A stretch of DNA of 64,000 nt from Craspedostauros australis (GCA_026770025.1 JAMXDE010000018.1:434001-498000); one strand, 5' to 3'; counted from the first letter of the stretch, positions 8,917 to 22,261 are shown. Notes: a model not told the origin generated them from the sequence alone. A program made the numbers and translations.

Positions 8917-11900
8917 TCTCCGTCTACAATTTCTTCGTCATCTGTAGTCTCATTGTTGGATTCGTCAGTTATCTCATCGCTGAGTTCATCACTCTCTTCG
9001 TTAGATGATGACTCGCTCTCATAGCCTTCCTCCCTTCGACCTTGTTCATTGAAGTCTGCGAGCTCACGCAGAGCTCTTGGAATGCTCTTCCCTGTAGTCG
9101 GTTTGGGATTAATTTCTCCCTTCCTGCCTCGTGCTTCGTGACGTCGGATTCTCTCCTTTCTAGCCATGTCACGCTTGTTTGGTTTGGTTGGTGGAGGTCT
9201 CGATGGTGTGTTATGTGTAGACCTCGCTCGTGTGTTCGGAGGAGGGACGCCTGTGTCATCGTCGGCTTCGTCGCCGGATGGTTGGATTTCGTCATCCTCC
9301 TGATTGGATTCGCTCCAATCTTCGTCGTCGCTATGGATTAGTTGAGTTACTGTTCCATTGTCCTCGTCATCCTCATCATCACTATCTGATAGGATGTAGT
9401 ACCTGTTGCTGTCAGCGAAAGATACTCTCTTCGCTTCCAATGTTTGACGCGTTGCCGTCCTTGGCGTTGCTCCCTTCCGTCCGATGGTTGTGAAGCCGTC
9501 TGCGTCCGTTGTTTCTGCTTCGTTGGATATGTTCGGTGCTGGTGCCCAGCCACGGAACTGTCCGTATGATTGGTTGAGCCACTTGATGTCCCGTGAACAG
9601 ATGAGTGATTTGGTCGATGGTCTGTACATGTTGTAGACTCCTGATGCATGTTGGTGTGCATATCCGATGAACACCATCTCTTCTCCTCTGTTCTTGAGTT
9701 TGGCGGTGATCCCGCCGTAGGTAGTCTTCACAACACCCACCTCTCCGAAAGTGCGGAGTGCATCTGCATATGGTGGATTGCTGCCGAAGAATTGGCGATG
9801 TGGTGACTCTTTCTGATTCTTCGCTACGGTGATGTTGGCGATGGCGGTGGCAGTGCTTGCAGCTGCTGCCCACAGGCCATGCCTATACTCTTCATCGAGC
9901 TGTGCTCCGTTGAGCATGGAGCGGATCTTGGTGTAGAGGTACGCGAACTTGCGTTCCACTCTGCCGTTCTGTTGCGGCGTGTTCGATGCCGTGAACTCGA
10001 ATTTCACGTTGAGTCCTGCATCGATGAGAATATCCTGCGTGGATTTGTTCTCTCCGCTGTTGTCTCCTTGGAAGATGATTTGTTGATCACCAGTCTGTGA
10101 CTTGATCGTCTGAACGAATCGTTTGATGTACCCTGGTTGGTCACTCTTGTTCTTGAGAAAGAAACTCCAGCAGTGATCTGTGCAGTTGTCCACGATCAGG
10201 GTCCAGTAGCGTTTATCTCCGAAGCTTATGTGTTTAGTGGAACTAATGTCAATGAAGAGACGTTCGCCGCGGCGAGTTGCTCTCGGGATCGTCGCTTTCG
10301 AGATGTTTTTCACTCTTGCATTCGCGACCGCGCAGTCGCGACATACCGGCATCTCGCCGATGATCTTCCATCCGTATTGAGCGGCCGTCCGCTTCATGGT
10401 CTCGAGTGGCGCGTGGCCGAGCATTCGGTGCAGGTTCACCGCGCTGATCTCTTTGGATGGACTTTTGATGATGGCTGTGCAAGCCTTGTCGTCGTCTGAT
10501 GGCATGATGGGGTGCATTTGTACTCCTGTGATGAATCCGTTGGATGTGGGGAAGACTCGATCGAACACGATCTTCGTTCCGGATCCGTTGATGATGTCCA
10601 TCAGAATGCCGTTGTTACCAAGTTGGTAACCGTTGTACAGAGCCTTGTTCGTGAAGAAAAGGTTCACTGCCATTTTTGGTGTGTACTTCACATCGTCGAG
10701 CCGGATGATGTGGCCAGTGTTGTCTTGCTGCTTGACCTTCAAGCAAATGGATCCCATCTTGGGAGAGTCCAGCTTCGTGCTGTCTCCCACTTGGACGAAG
10801 GACTTGATGTACCGCACGTTGAAGAGAGCGGCGTCCGAATTCACGATGTGACACGAAGCTCCACTGTCGGCGAGCCAGGTGTCCTTGTTGACCTTGTCCT
10901 TGTATTTGGTGCTCAGCTCATGGAGCTGCTCCACAGCTGCTGCAGCTGTATCATCCATGATGTTGTCTTTGTCTTTTTCGTCGACGTGAACTCCATATTC
11001 GTTCCATGGATTATCGTGATGCTCATCGTCTGTGTCGTCGGGTAGTTGTGCGTAGTCCGATGGAACCGTACTGTTCCGATGTGATCCTGTGGCTGGATCG
11101 TATGGGTTGACGCGCGGTCGTTCGCGTAAGAGTACGCGCATACATCCTCCAAGGATGTAATGAAGATCCGTCTCTGGGATCGTCTCTGTATCAGCCGCTT
11201 CCAGTATGCGATTGATGACGACCGAATTGGCGAGAATCTCTTCGATTGATCTGAAGTTCTCGGACAGAATGGATCCCATCATGTTCACCCATATTGGTCT
11301 GAGCACTCCTTGTGCGACTCCTGGGAATAGTTTCACTCCTGCTTCCATTACGGCATCGAAGATGAGCTGCTTCTGGATTATCAATGCTGTTGCCGTTCCG
11401 TATGGGATGGTATCATGACGATGCAGGTAGTTTGAGTTGTTGGGATTCTCAATCGGTGGGAATTCGATATCCCCTGGGTAAACGACACGCTCGTTTGGGT
11501 TGAAGCTGTCGTTTGGATGGTCTTCGGTTTCGTCACTGTCGTCTTCATCGAAGATGCCCGATCTGTTGTTCCCCGCCGCTGGAGGAGGCGGCGCCGCGCC
11601 GCCGTTCGTTTCATCTTGGCCTCTATCATTCTCGTTGATCTCATCGTCGGCCTCTTCACTCATGGTCTCTTCGATGTCGCTATCGTTGGCCTCGTTGCCC
11701 ACCTCGGCTCCGTTGCCGTATGGACCGATCAGGTCGTTCGCGTTGAAGCAGCATTCGTAGCTCACTTCGCGTCTTGGATCCACCTCATGGATGATTGGCT
11801 CCTCGCTGAGCCACTCCGGGACGATCTCATCGTCCACCACTTCGTCGTCACTCCCGACGTACTCGAAGTTATCGAAGAAGGAGTCTTCGATGTAGTCGTT

Positions 11901-13382
11901 GGACACCAACATGCAGAGCGGCATGTCTTTCGCTGAGAGTACCATCTCGTGTCCGCTCTTGTCGTGTCCTTCCGTTGCTGTGTTGGCCTGTTCGTTGGCC
12001 TTCTTGTTCTCGTTGAACTTCTTCTTTCGGCACTCTGCCTCGCGGTGTCCAAAGATGCCACAGTAGTTGCACTTCCCATTGAAGCCGCTTCCCTTGTTGC
12101 GGTTGTTATTGCGCTTTCCGTTCATCTTGTTGTTGTTGTTGTTGTTGTTTTTCTTGTTGTTCGATTTCTTGCGTTCTGGGCAATCGGCGGATCTGTGACC
12201 ATACACACCACAGTTGTGGCAGGTACCCTTGAAGTTACCGGTACTCGTGAAGCCGGTGTCGTTGCTCTTCGTGTTACTGTCTTGGAAGTCGTCGATATAC
12301 ACCTTGCCTCCTTGATGAGTGGCGTATGCTGTGCGGAGTACTCCTCTGATTGCGTTGATGGTAACCAGTTCCGGATTAAACGTGAGTTGATGTTGGAAGT
12401 TCACGATGTGAGTTCTGTATTTGCTGCTCACCGTGCTGAGGATCTGCATGATCATCTCCTCGTCTGTGATCTCGTACTTCACATCGTGGAGACGCGAGTG
12501 TAGACCCTCGAGTCGCGTGATGTAGATGTCGGGGTCCGAGTCTCTCTTCATCTTTTCGTTGTTAAATTGACGCTTGAGTTTGATCTTCGTCGCTGCGTCG
12601 GATGGACGGAACTTCTCCGCGAGAACGTTCCACGCTGCGTGTGCATCTCCTTTGGGATACTTGTCGGAGATGCATTGGTTGATGTATTGGATGGCCTGCT
12701 TGCCTTTTCCTTTCTCTGCATCCATCATGAGGATCAGATCGCTGAAGCAGTCGCATCCCAGTTCGTAGATCTCCTCCATCGCTTCCTTGGCATCGTCGGT
12801 GGCTGCCGCGATCTCACTCACTGTTGGGACCTTGGTCTTGCCCAACATCACGTCTCTCGTCTTCTGTGCACGAGCGTATGCCTTCGCTTGGGACTCCCAT
12901 GCGCTGTAGTCTTCCTGTTCACCGCTGAACATCGGCGCCTTGATGCGTCGGTTGTTCATGTTGGCTGATGTTGCCATGTTGATTCGTTGTTTCGTCGTTG
13001 GTGCGCTCGCGCCCTTGATTTCCGTCGGTTTCTGTGTTGCCGATTCTTCGATTTTCGCTTGTTGTTTCGCGAGGATTGATTTGCTCACAAATTCTCCTCC
13101 TGGTGGTGTCTCACTTTTCCCACTCTGTTTGGCTGTGCGAATGCTCTCCGTCACACCAGTCTCCTCTTGCTTGACCGCCTTGAGAATCCTCTTTTCCTTA
13201 CGATGTAGTCTTGCAGACCGTTCTTCTTCGGTCTCGTCGATCGCGCTTGCGTATGCGCCTGATAGGACAGTAGCCGCAGCTGCTTCCTTCTCTTGTCGTG
13301 GTGGAGTCTCACTCGCACCTTCTTCTCTCTTGATAGTCGGGTTGGACAGAGGGATGTCTCTCAATTCCTCTTCCTCGCTCAT
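8899..13382 (-). mobile_element. Ty1/copia-type LTR element: gag, protease and integrase part
   Basis: Minus-strand polyprotein start at 13382. The gag part has two zinc knuckles of C-x2-C-x4-H-x4-C type near residues 390 and 440 (CHNCGVYGHRSADC and CNYCGIFGHREAEC), then a long acidic region. The aspartic protease motif DSGASCHIV is near residue 840. The pre-integrase (HRMLGH) and integrase core follow from about 960 to 1200, with GDNSGE and NTPQQNGRVERKF. The order protease, integrase, with reverse transcriptase still to come, is that of Ty1/copia. The element is interrupted by the LINE at 158-8898, so it is one broken copy. Its age cannot be judged because only one end is in the window. Confidence 0.88.
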
Positions 13383-13985
13383 TCAGTCTGCTGCTCCTGA
13401 ATGATGTTCGTCTTCCTCGCACGATCCGATCCGCGGGCTTGCCCTGATCTATCGTTTATAAACGTGTTGGCAAGTTCCGCTCACGGTAACCTACGATCGT
13501 GGAGATGATGTTGGTTGATAGTCGTCTGTTTGCTATTTCATTACGTTGACACTCCGATGCTCTCGGTGTACGCCCGTTCTCTTGCCCGATGCTCTCGGCG
13601 CTTCAATCTGTTTCGTAGATTCGGTCTCCGACTATGAGTCGGTACGCGAGATGCTCTCTCGCTCCTCTCTGTATTCTCTCTCTCTCTCTCTCAGCATCGT
13701 GTACTCGTGCTACACGATACTCCGTGTTTGATGCATACTCCGCATTTGACATTCTGTTTGTTCAGTACTGGCTCCTACTCCATGAGTACTTACCATTTGA
13801 AGTTCACCTTCAGTATCCATGATCTTCATGGGTCATTGGATCTTCGCCTCCTGCTCTGACTTGGAGACAGATGTCAACGTGGTGACATGATGACATCCTG
13901 TCGACGTCAGTAGGCGTCCTTCTGCTCTCCAGATGTCATGTTCCATTGGTGATGCAGCAGTCTGTCAGATGATATTGTCATCTGA
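13383..13985 (-). other. Upstream end of the copia-type element (leader/LTR, boundary not resolved)
   Basis: This stretch lies upstream of the polyprotein start and should hold the leader and the 5' LTR. It contains a TTTATAAA box near 13455, a CT-repeat (about 13671-13693), and a perfect 8-base inverted repeat TCAGATGA/TCATCTGA near 13966-13986. The second LTR lies outside the window, so the LTR ends cannot be set by comparison. Confidence 0.4.
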
Positions 13986-16058
13986 GGTTTAGTTGGGAAG
14001 TACCTCGAGATTCTCTTGGTACCATTGATGGATGGACGGACGATCTTCTAATTCTCTCAGAAATCGTCGATTGCAAATTTCCTCCAGAAATCTTGCCCCT
14101 TTTCGTGTGTTCCATTTCCGCTGTAATTCTGACGAATCACAGCATACTATTGACACGAGTGTAGTTGTACCGTCCAAGTGCGTATGAGAGAATAGCGGGT
14201 GAACAATGCACATATACACGTACATCTCGACATATACTCACATGTACATCTCGACATAGGTGGGAGAGGATCTCATGTCACCACCTTCAGTCATGGCCAA
14301 GAAGGTGACACAGTTGCAAGGTTGACGCAACTCCGCACAAATCCGCAGCCAACGGGTTGAAGACCAATAAACGAACCTGTTCGCAAAAGAGGGCAGCGGA
14401 TGTTGGGGTTCGGATTCTCGGTCGCGGCTTGTAGATCTTTCGTTCTGTGTCAACCATCACACCTGCGTTCCGTTTGCTTTGTCTCGCTGGATGTCACCAA
14501 AAACTCCACAAGAGCGTGCGATGCTCCGAAGCGCAGAACGCCATCGAACAACTGGGACGGAAGCATGCCAGACGAAAGACACTGTTTCAGAAAATGACGT
14601 GTGGATCATGCTTGTTGTGAGTCACGGAAACTATCGGTTCACGAGTGGGATCCACAAAGCACAGATTTCTGTTTCGTCGACTGGGAAGAATGAAATTTGT
14701 GCGATTGTGTGAGTCATAGTCGTGGAAACCGCATACGTCGCCTGGGATCGATCGTGGTTTGCTCGTCAACGAATGCGTTGCCGCGTCGGGCAAAGGCATC
14801 GAAGATGACTGCAACACTCGCGCGGGTCGGAACCATTGTTCCAGCAGCCGAGCTTGAACGGCGAACGTCCATTTACTCACGATTCTACGCATCTTGGCTT
14901 CGTCTTGTGATTTCGTTAATCGATGCATCTTATCGTCTTTTTGTCAAAGACGACATTCCTGTTGGCGGATACGATCCAAAAGATCCACCCACCTCGCTGG
15001 TGCAGTCCTCCATGAGCGCTTCATTGCATGGTCATAGGTATTGAGGCACTTGTGATCGAAACAGACAGATCAGCAACTTGGTGGAGACTGCGACAGAACC
15101 ACGCCTCAATTGGGCGGAGCACGTGGATCGGAACAGACCAGGGAGAGAGAAAAGAGGAGGACAGGATGAGCCGAGGAGAAAGGGCGGCACAGACGATGTT
15201 TGCTTCAAGGTCACCACCACCCAAGTGATCGGCACTCACGCCCACAGCTCGCAATGCCAGTATTCACAGATGGGAGGACTTTCGTGGACCTTCACACGAA
15301 GACGTTTACACAAGTGACAGGTTTCCTTTCCGATGGAGATTTCCGATTGTGTACATGGAAAGAAACTGGACGAAAGGTTGAGGAGTTGCTCTCTTGATGT
15401 GCGAGTCATAGTTTGTGCCATACCCTGGCGACGCTGCAGACCATCCACGCAGACGAGCAGCAGGCGAAACACAAAAGTCGGTGAAGGGGCAAGACATTGG
15501 AGAGAAGAGGAGGACCGCCGTGTTATGCTATGCTGTGCTGCACCAAACACAAAATCAAGCTCGACACAAACATAACGGCACCCCAACCAGCAACGAGCAG
15601 CTGAAGTACCATTGTGTTGGTAGCCGAGCCATCAAGCGAGGAGGCAACGAAGCCGGCGAACCCAACGAGCAACTCATCAGATAGGCAGAAGTGAACAAGT
15701 AGTCGCAAGTGATCGCAGGTCGCAGAACAGCACAACGCAACGTAACACAACACAGCATAGAACACATATAGAGAAGCTCTGCTTTCGATCGAGAGTGGGA
15801 CAGCGGAAACAGTGGGAATGAGCGTGTAGCAATCATCTCTAAAGTGCACAAACCACGCTACTCGACTCGACTCGACTCTCCCTGCATCCGAAACGGCCCC
15901 AGACGACCAATCAGGGAAGCGTGCGTGAGAGTTGAACCGTGGCTCGATCGGACGAGATCTTGCAAGGCAGCAAGCCAGGTGCTGGTACCCGCAGCTTTCA
16001 ACCAACAACACAAACAACATCGTCTCCCTTGCAGCAACAAGTTCGGCAACGATTCGCT
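13986..16058. other. Intergenic region, no supported gene
   Basis: Only short overlapping reading frames with unremarkable translations occur on both strands. I see no conserved domain, tRNA or repeat. The last few hundred bases probably hold the promoter and leader of gene A. Confidence 0.5.
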
Positions 16059-18937
16059 ATGGATCGCGACATGATGAATGAGCACATCATGAATCAGCAC
16101 ATCCCTGATATCTACGACGATGCAAACAGAAATGTGAATGATAGCTTTGATGACACCATAGGTCTATTCGGCAATATGAACGCAGACGGCACCACGCAGA
16201 CAAACGATAGCCCGAGCTCACCAATGAATGTGAACATGGAAAAGGCTATGCTACGACTTAACCCGCATGAAGCGCCGGGACTCTCGTCGACTCCGATCGA
16301 TGCCATCCTCAATCCATTGCAATTTCCCGCTACATCGCAGCACAAGCTAGGGACGCAACAGCGGCATGACTGGCAGCAGGATGATGGCTTCGGCATACAA
16401 GAAAAGGAGCACACGTTCCATCACAAACCAACTCACCGCAAATCTTGTCAAGCTACGGACCGAACACTGCTCGACCAAGCGACGGCCACCACGAGCAAAC
16501 ACGATGCGCAGCACCTTGACGGCTCTGAAAATGAAACGATGGTAGCCGATCTGGTCGAAGCGGCCCATTCGATGGCGCCGGACTACACGCAGCTGAAGGA
16601 GTCGAAGATCGACAAGCTACTGGCTGATGAGATGCACGCCATGTCGATAGTCGAACGCGAGAAAGCCTACGAGGACATCCATGGGGTTTCTCCTATGGCA
16701 GAGGAAACGGAAGAATTCCTTTCCACCAAGCTTGCAGAAATGGAGCATTGCTTGATGCACGACCGTCACGCAACATCTGAATCCCTGCCATCATCTCAGA
16801 AGGGCGCGAATGGCAGAGCCGCATTCGATCAGGCCTGCTCCAAAAACTACGCGTATGTCAAAAGCATGTACCTGAAATTTCTGCGATGTGAATCGTATCG
16901 GCCGCAACAGGCAGCCAAGCGCATCGTACGGCATTTTGCCACCAAACTGGAGCTGTGGGGCGAAGAGAAGCTCACCAAGGATATCTCCATGCTCGAAGAT
17001 ATGGATGAGGAGACGAGAGAGGTGCTGTGTGGCTGTGCTGGCATGCAGCTCCTCCCCCAACGCGACTCGTCGGGCCGCGCCGTCGTCTTCTCGTGGGAGA
17101 GGTATCACCGACGCTTCTTCCGAACCAAGAAGCCACATATATTCATGGTAAGTGATCCGTGCATTTGTCGTCATGTTGCATCGTTACAAGAAGTATCATG
17201 CATCCTATCATTTTTAGAATGGTTGCTTGATTGGTTGCTTGATTGCTTGATTGATTGAGGAGCAATTGTCCCTGGCAAAGCGTCTGGATGGACAGCTGGA
17301 TGCACAAATGTCTTGCACTCACCGCTTTTTTGCCATTGGTCCAAACACATTCGTCTTCGGTTTCATTGGTGTTGTGTCTTTGATCGCTGTTCCATATCTC
17401 TGGCTTGGGATCAACCTTGCATGCCATGCGAAATGCCATCCGACTATACTTGCTTCGCCTCGCGGCGCACTCTCCTCGTGCCTTGAATAGGCTCGATTGA
17501 CTTGGTACTTCTCGATGGCACTTACCGAGGACGAAGAAACTCAGAAGAATGGCATTGTGTTCGTTGGCTATGGTATCGATTTCGTGCCATCCCTGGACGC
17601 CGACGAACGCAATGTTTGGTGGAGTACTTGTGCTGTGGCAAATGTAGTTCCGCTCCGCATCGCAAGCTACCACTACTGCTTCAACCATCCAAATCTAAAA
17701 CCCTTGATATCGTTGATCACCATGGGGCTCCCAACTGAAGCGCGATGTCGCATGAGGATGCATTATGGTACGTGACGTGCTTGCCTTGTTTGGGGAATTT
17801 TGCGGGTGGATAGGTGCATTGGTACATGTATGCGTGTGGACATGTATGCGTGTGGGCATGTGCGCATCGAGGTGTCTGCGCGGGCAACTTTGCTCGATGT
17901 ACCGTGGTTGTAGCGAATACTTGTACTCCTGACAGAGAGCAGGGTCATCCCATGGCAATGATGGCTTCAGCCGTATTGGCAACGGCAATGGCAACGGCAA
18001 TGGCAACCATAGTATCCGCACCAGTCGCGAAGACTGTCGCAAAACCGTTCCGGAGTAGATCTCCAGTATCCACGAGTACCAAAATCTTCGCCATCTCACA
18101 TGTCTCTCTGCTTGTTTTTGCCGTTGGCATATTCAAATGAACGCATCGGTGCGTGCGATGTGTGCGATGCATGATGATACGTGCCTGCTGCCGTGCCAAT
18201 GGCTCGCAGGCACGCATCAGGAAGTGCACTACATCCTAATGTCATTCGGGTTGCCTGTCCGGTCGTTCCCGGTGACCACGCGTGGTGAATGGAAGAAGGG
18301 TGGTTTCTTCAAATGGATCGCCCGCCGAAAGCTCCGGGATCAAGATCCGGAGAAGTACCGAAACACTGTCGAAGTTCCGTCGCTTTGCGATGTCCTGTTA
18401 GGGCGCGGCAAGCCGTTCCAAGGTCATCCCGGAAACCGCCGGTTGCACGATATCTTGGCTGCTCATTACGATGAATACAACAACGGAGGGCGGAAGGAGA
18501 AGACGGAGCTGGCAGAGAAGATTGTGAAGCTGGTGAAGGCCACCCCTGCGAAGTTTCTGAGGCGTGATGAAGATGAAATGTGGGTGACTGCTTCCGACGA
18601 GGCCGCACGAGAGAAAGTATCTCACGGGTTTCGACGCAAGCGGGAATTGGAAAAGACCATCCAGGCGCAAACCTATCTATCAGACGGTGATGGTAGCGGT
18701 ATAAGTGGCACAGGTGCATCTGTTTCTGGATCCGCCGTGGCAGCGGTCATGAGAAACCGAGTTGGCAGTGGAGGTTGCAGCATCGGTAGCACCACGACAG
18801 ACATGAGGAAGGATGGATCCGGGTCTGATGACAGCGACGGCGAGACGACGGTCACGCGAATGAGAGTCGCCTGGCCTCCGAGACGGAAACGCACGAAGAT
18901 GTGTGACACTTCGTCTGCTTGCAAGGGTTGCAAGTGA
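16059..18937 (+). CDS. CRAL-TRIO (Sec14-like) / DUF6824 fusion protein, gene A
   Basis: Three inferred exons, 16059-17147, 17491-17767 and 18210-18937, give 697 residues; the introns start GTAAGT and GTACGT and end in AG. The N-terminal 190 residues are low complexity. The motif YEDIHGVS lies at about residue 203 and is shared with genes B and C. A CRAL-TRIO lipid-binding fold follows from about 265 to 510: the FLRCESY helix, the GRAVVFSWERYHR strand, and VPLRIASYHYCF...MGLP. The domain recalling DUF6824 spans about 512-600, with DVLLGRGKP, HPGNRRLHD, and a C-terminal GFRRKRE. CRAL-TRIO domains carry phosphoinositides or other lipids; the role of DUF6824 is not established. The ATG at 16059 is the first in-frame methionine. 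Exon 2 starts after a weak acceptor (GAATAG) but matches both paralogues. Confidence 0.85.
17978..18007. repeat. GGCAAY hexamer repeat in intron 2 of gene A
   Basis: Five tandem units alternating GGCAAC and GGCAAT, lying within the inferred second intron. Confidence 0.8.
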
Positions 18938-19443
18938 GCACTTGAGGTGGGCGTTACTCCAGAACTTCGGATGTTGTTAAGGCGGCACATCGCGGTATCA
19001 ATCGTACTCTGCCAGCAGCACGAGGTGCTCCACTTGAGGCACTCCACACCAGTTGTCAATGTCAACGATCTAATCACTGTAATAGACAACGCTCCTATCA
19101 AATTATGTGTGATACAGTACTACTAGTACTACATTGCTTCCATGACAAGCTGTTTAGTATGTACTCTGCTTTGTACAACTTTTCGGCTGGGAATGTAGAA
19201 ACCACAATGCCTCCTTCAGTTGGGGACACGTCCCATCTCCCATGCACATCCATTCTGGGTCAAAGCACAACTCTGGCTCGTAGCCTGCAGGCATATTGGT
19301 AGGCTCTCAACGTCGTCCCAGAGCAAGACTTGTAGTGCACGAGTACCACACGAGGAGTCGAACGTGTAAATTGCACTAGGCCTGTATGTATTCTACAATA
19401 CCATTACACCCTCTCTCCGGAGAGCATGTTGGACCGCTTGCAA
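18938..19443. other. Intergenic region between convergent gene A and eIF6
   Basis: Gene A (plus) and eIF6 (minus) point toward each other here, so it should hold both 3' UTRs. No further feature is seen. Confidence 0.5.
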
Positions 19444-20193
19444 TTACGACAGCTGATCGATCAGCGAACTTCGCATGTTGGTGACGATATCGGACTGCAT
19501 GTTCTGCTGGTGCTGGTTCTGAAGCTTGAAGATGGATTCCATGACGGAGATTTCTGTACCAGTCGTATCGAGGCCCGTGAAAGCGCACCAATCGTTGACC
19601 ACCATGCCTCCGCCTAGCACGTCGGAACCTCGGTTGACTGTGCCGGCCACGAGCGGTACCTGCAGCAGCGACGACAGCTCCTCCATATCCTGCACCGTCG
19701 TTCGCGGGTGCACCATGCCGCCCTGGTTGGTGAATTTGCTGTAGGATCCCACGAGGGCTTGGCCGCCGACCGTCTGTCGGAAGACTTCCACGCCCAGGAC
19801 GTCGGCGATGACATCCTCCGTTTCGCGATCGACGTCGGGATGGATGAGGGCGACGTGATCGTTGGTGGCGACAATGTTGCCGAGCGCCGAGAGACGCTCC
19901 TCAACGCGCTGCACGACCACGGAATCGGGCAGGGAGTTGCGGAGGTGTTGCAGTTCGAGGTCGGTGGTGGTGGTGGGGACGAGGAGGCCGCGGACGTTGC
20001 CGACCGTGACGCGGCCGACGAAGCGGTTGCCTCCGATGGTGGCATGCAGCACGGGGATGTGCTCGCTGAGCTCCGCCTCCAGCACGGAGTAAAAGTTCTC
20101 GGAACCTCCGATTCCTGCCAGGCAGTATGCGTTCGTCAGGGCGGAGAACACCCCGATTTCATGTGAGTTTTCGAATGCGCAACGAGTGGCCAT
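19444..20193 (-). CDS. EIF6: Eukaryotic translation initiation factor 6
   Basis: A 249-residue protein, close to the usual 245, unspliced. It opens [25 protein letters not shown], the highly conserved start of eIF6, and continues with the [14 protein letters not shown] segment and repeated strands of the five-bladed pentein fold ([60 protein letters not shown]). eIF6 binds the 60S subunit, acts in its nucleolar maturation and export, and blocks premature joining to 40S until released by SBDS and EFL1. The length and motifs look complete. It converges on gene A. Confidence 0.97.
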   Translation of the reverse strand: MATRCAFENSHEIGVFSALTNAYCLAGIGGSENFYSVLEAELSEHIPVLHATIGGNRFVGRVTVGNVRGLLVPTTTTDLELQHLRNSLPDSVVVQRVEERLSALGNIVATNDHVALIHPDVDRETEDVIADVLGVEVFRQTVGGQALVGSYSKFTNQGGMVHPRTTVQDMEELSSLLQVPLVAGTVNRGSDVLGGGMVVNDWCAFTGLDTTGTEISVMESIFKLQNQHQQNMQSDIVTNMRSSLIDQLS

Positions 20194-21203
20194 GATGGAT
20201 GTTGATAACGAGGATGATCTGATCTGATTGCTTTCCGTACTGTTGGAGTAGTATAATCGATTGGTTTGTCGAGTTTGATCTGTTGAGCTCAGTTTTGGGT
20301 TTCAGTTTGGTTCGGCTTGCGGATTATGGTGTGATGGTGGATGGGATGAGAGAGTTGGATGTGGTTCGGTCTTGCGTCACGAGTTGCGAGTCAAACGTGC
20401 CAAGGCTGGGTTTTGTTGTCGTTCGTGTGATGAACTGCTTCGAATGCTTTGAAGCAACTGAGCATGCGGCTTCCTCCACTTCCCCTGCTTCTTTTGATGC
20501 TGCTCTCGGAGATGCTCTTGGTGTGGATGTTGCTGATGCTGCGTCAGGCTGGCGGAGGATGGAAGCTGCACACGAGGAGGTGGATGGCACGTTTGGATTC
20601 TGTTGATGATGTTTGCGTCTGTGTGTGTGTTGGTTTCAGTGCGCTTCCTTGTCTTGTTTTGGTTCTGTGGGTTGTGTCGTTGGTGGTAGTTGCGGTGTTG
20701 TGAGGAGTGTGATGATTCTGGTGGTCTCTGCGCTTGTTTGTGGAGATCTTCCCCGGTTTCTTTCGTGTTCGCAGACGGCATCAAAGGACTTGGCTGGTCA
20801 TGAGTCGTGATGGGATGCCGCATGCGGTCAAATGACAGACTGATAATCGGGAATGGAGAGTTCCGTTCAATCCCGATCATTTGTGTTCTTTTCGCATCGA
20901 CCATGTTCGTTGGCGTGAGAAATGAAAACAGCGACAAAACCGCACAGTAATCCAAGTCATTGCGTGCAAGAGTTGGTTGACCTGCTATAATCGTAATCCA
21001 TTCTAGAGAGAGTATTATAGCAACTCCAATGCGTGAAGTGTTCAAGGAAGTAGTGGTTGTTGCTGTTGTAATCGTTAGTCCTATATACTCCAGTATTGTC
21101 CACATCGTGCAAGTTCGCGCTTGCATGCTTGCATTGAATTCCGACACATCGAATCCATTACATTGCAGCATGCCGCATTGCATTGTATCGTAGGGTATCA
21201 CGA
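20194..21203. other. Intergenic region between the T1/BTB gene and eIF6
   Basis: A minus-strand frame of about 300 codons covers most of it, but that frame begins without ATG, overlaps the end of the upstream gene and is rich in Gln, His and Asn runs. I take it as promoter and leader DNA of eIF6. No other feature is seen. Confidence 0.5.
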
Positions 21204-21899
21204 TCAATTCGCCTTGGCGATCATTAGCGTGAAGGACAGCGACAAGGCGTTCTGCGAGAACTTGACGAGACTGAGACCAACCTCCGACAAGCAATCCTCG
21301 AAGAGCGCCTTGTTGTGGTTGTAGCTCTTGATGTTGTCGAAGCTGAAGGGGTACTCATTGTTCTTGTTCAGGACGACGACGAACGTCCCGATGGGGCCCA
21401 GCACTGTGTCGGGCTGGATCATGACGGTGCGAGACCACAGCGCGAATGACATGAAGTGCCCTTCCAGCATGCACTTCTTGAACTCCACGGCGCGGGCGAT
21501 GCCGAAGTTGGACGCGGCGCGGATCTTCGCGTGGTTCGCCACGATGTTGTACGTCTCGAGGTCGTTCAGGAATGCCTCGCGCGGGATGGTTTGCGGCAGG
21601 AACACCTTGTCGTTTCGCATGTAGTCCAGCACGTACTCGAATCGGGTGGAGTTGCCGTCTAAGAAGATGGGCGGTTGGGCGTCTTGGCTCGTGTTGTTCT
21701 GGATGTTCTCGTTGCGGGCGGTGCCCACGAAGCTGCGGACCGATGTCGGGCTTGCGCGCGTGTCGTCGTTGGCCAGGCGAAAGAGGGTGCTCTTGCTGAA
21801 CTTCGTCAGAGTCGCCGTGCTGACCGTGAAGATCTTGCCGCCAACATTGAAGGACACGACGCTGGCATTCTTGTCTGACGATTGGTTTGCGCTGTTCAT
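21204..21899 (-). CDS. T1/BTB (KCTD-like) domain protein
   Basis: A 231-residue protein. Residues about 12 to 115 form a potassium-channel tetramerisation-type BTB domain: VSFNVGGKIFTVSTATLTKF, then STLFRLAND, and IFLDGNSTRFEYVLDYMRNDK. The remaining 110 residues are not recognised. There are no membrane spans, so it is a soluble KCTD-like protein rather than a channel; such proteins oligomerise and often serve as Cullin-3 adaptors, which is only a family-based possibility here. The frame is open further upstream to an ATG at 22418, but that extension is low complexity and overlaps the CX9C gene on the same strand, so the methionine at 21899 is preferred. Confidence 0.8.
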   Translation of the reverse strand: MNSANQSSDKNASVVSFNVGGKIFTVSTATLTKFSKSTLFRLANDDTRASPTSVRSFVGTARNENIQNNTSQDAQPPIFLDGNSTRFEYVLDYMRNDKVFLPQTIPREAFLNDLETYNIVANHAKIRAASNFGIARAVEFKKCMLEGHFMSFALWSRTVMIQPDTVLGPIGTFVVVLNKNNEYPFSFDNIKSYNHNKALFEDCLSEVGLSLVKFSQNALSLSFTLMIAKAN

Positions 21900-22261
21900 G
21901 TTGGAAGGTTCGTCGCCGTTGGGACTTGCAGAATGGACGGTGTTGTTATTGCTGTGGCTGTTTTTGCGGGTGCTCCTTGTTTGCCTGTTGGTTTGTTTGG
22001 TTGTGTTGTCTTGTTGTGTTGTCTTGTGGTTGTGCTGTCTTGTTGTGGCGTTTCCTGTGGAAAAGATCGTTGAGTGGAATAGAGTAGAATAGAGTAGAGT
22101 ACCATGCTCTAGTGCTCTAATCCATTCACACGCTGTCCACACGGAGTGGAGCACGATCTGCTCCGCGAGTCGGTATCTTGCTTGGTTTGCGCCAAAACCT
22201 GACCAAGATACTGAGCAGAGTTGGAGTATCCGCGCCAAAAAATGAGTCTTGGCGTTCACAG
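21900..22261. other. Short intergenic gap between two minus-strand genes
   Basis: It holds the leader of the T1/BTB gene. TGTTGT-rich and AGAGTAGAAT-like runs occur near 22000-22100. No gene is seen. Confidence 0.5.

Noticed and set aside
13455-13463. TTTATAAA as the promoter of the copia-type element
   Set aside because: It lies only about 75 bases before the polyprotein start, which leaves little room for the rest of the LTR and primer site. Without the second LTR it cannot be assigned.
15523-16020. 165-codon minus-strand frame opposite the gene A leader
   Set aside because: It has hydrophobic stretches, but no signal or domain, and it overlaps the probable gene A promoter.
20377-21294. 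Minus-strand frame of about 305 codons between the T1/BTB gene and eIF6
   Set aside because: It starts without ATG, overlaps the end of the T1/BTB gene and is made of Gln/His/Asn-rich low-complexity sequence. More likely leader or promoter DNA.
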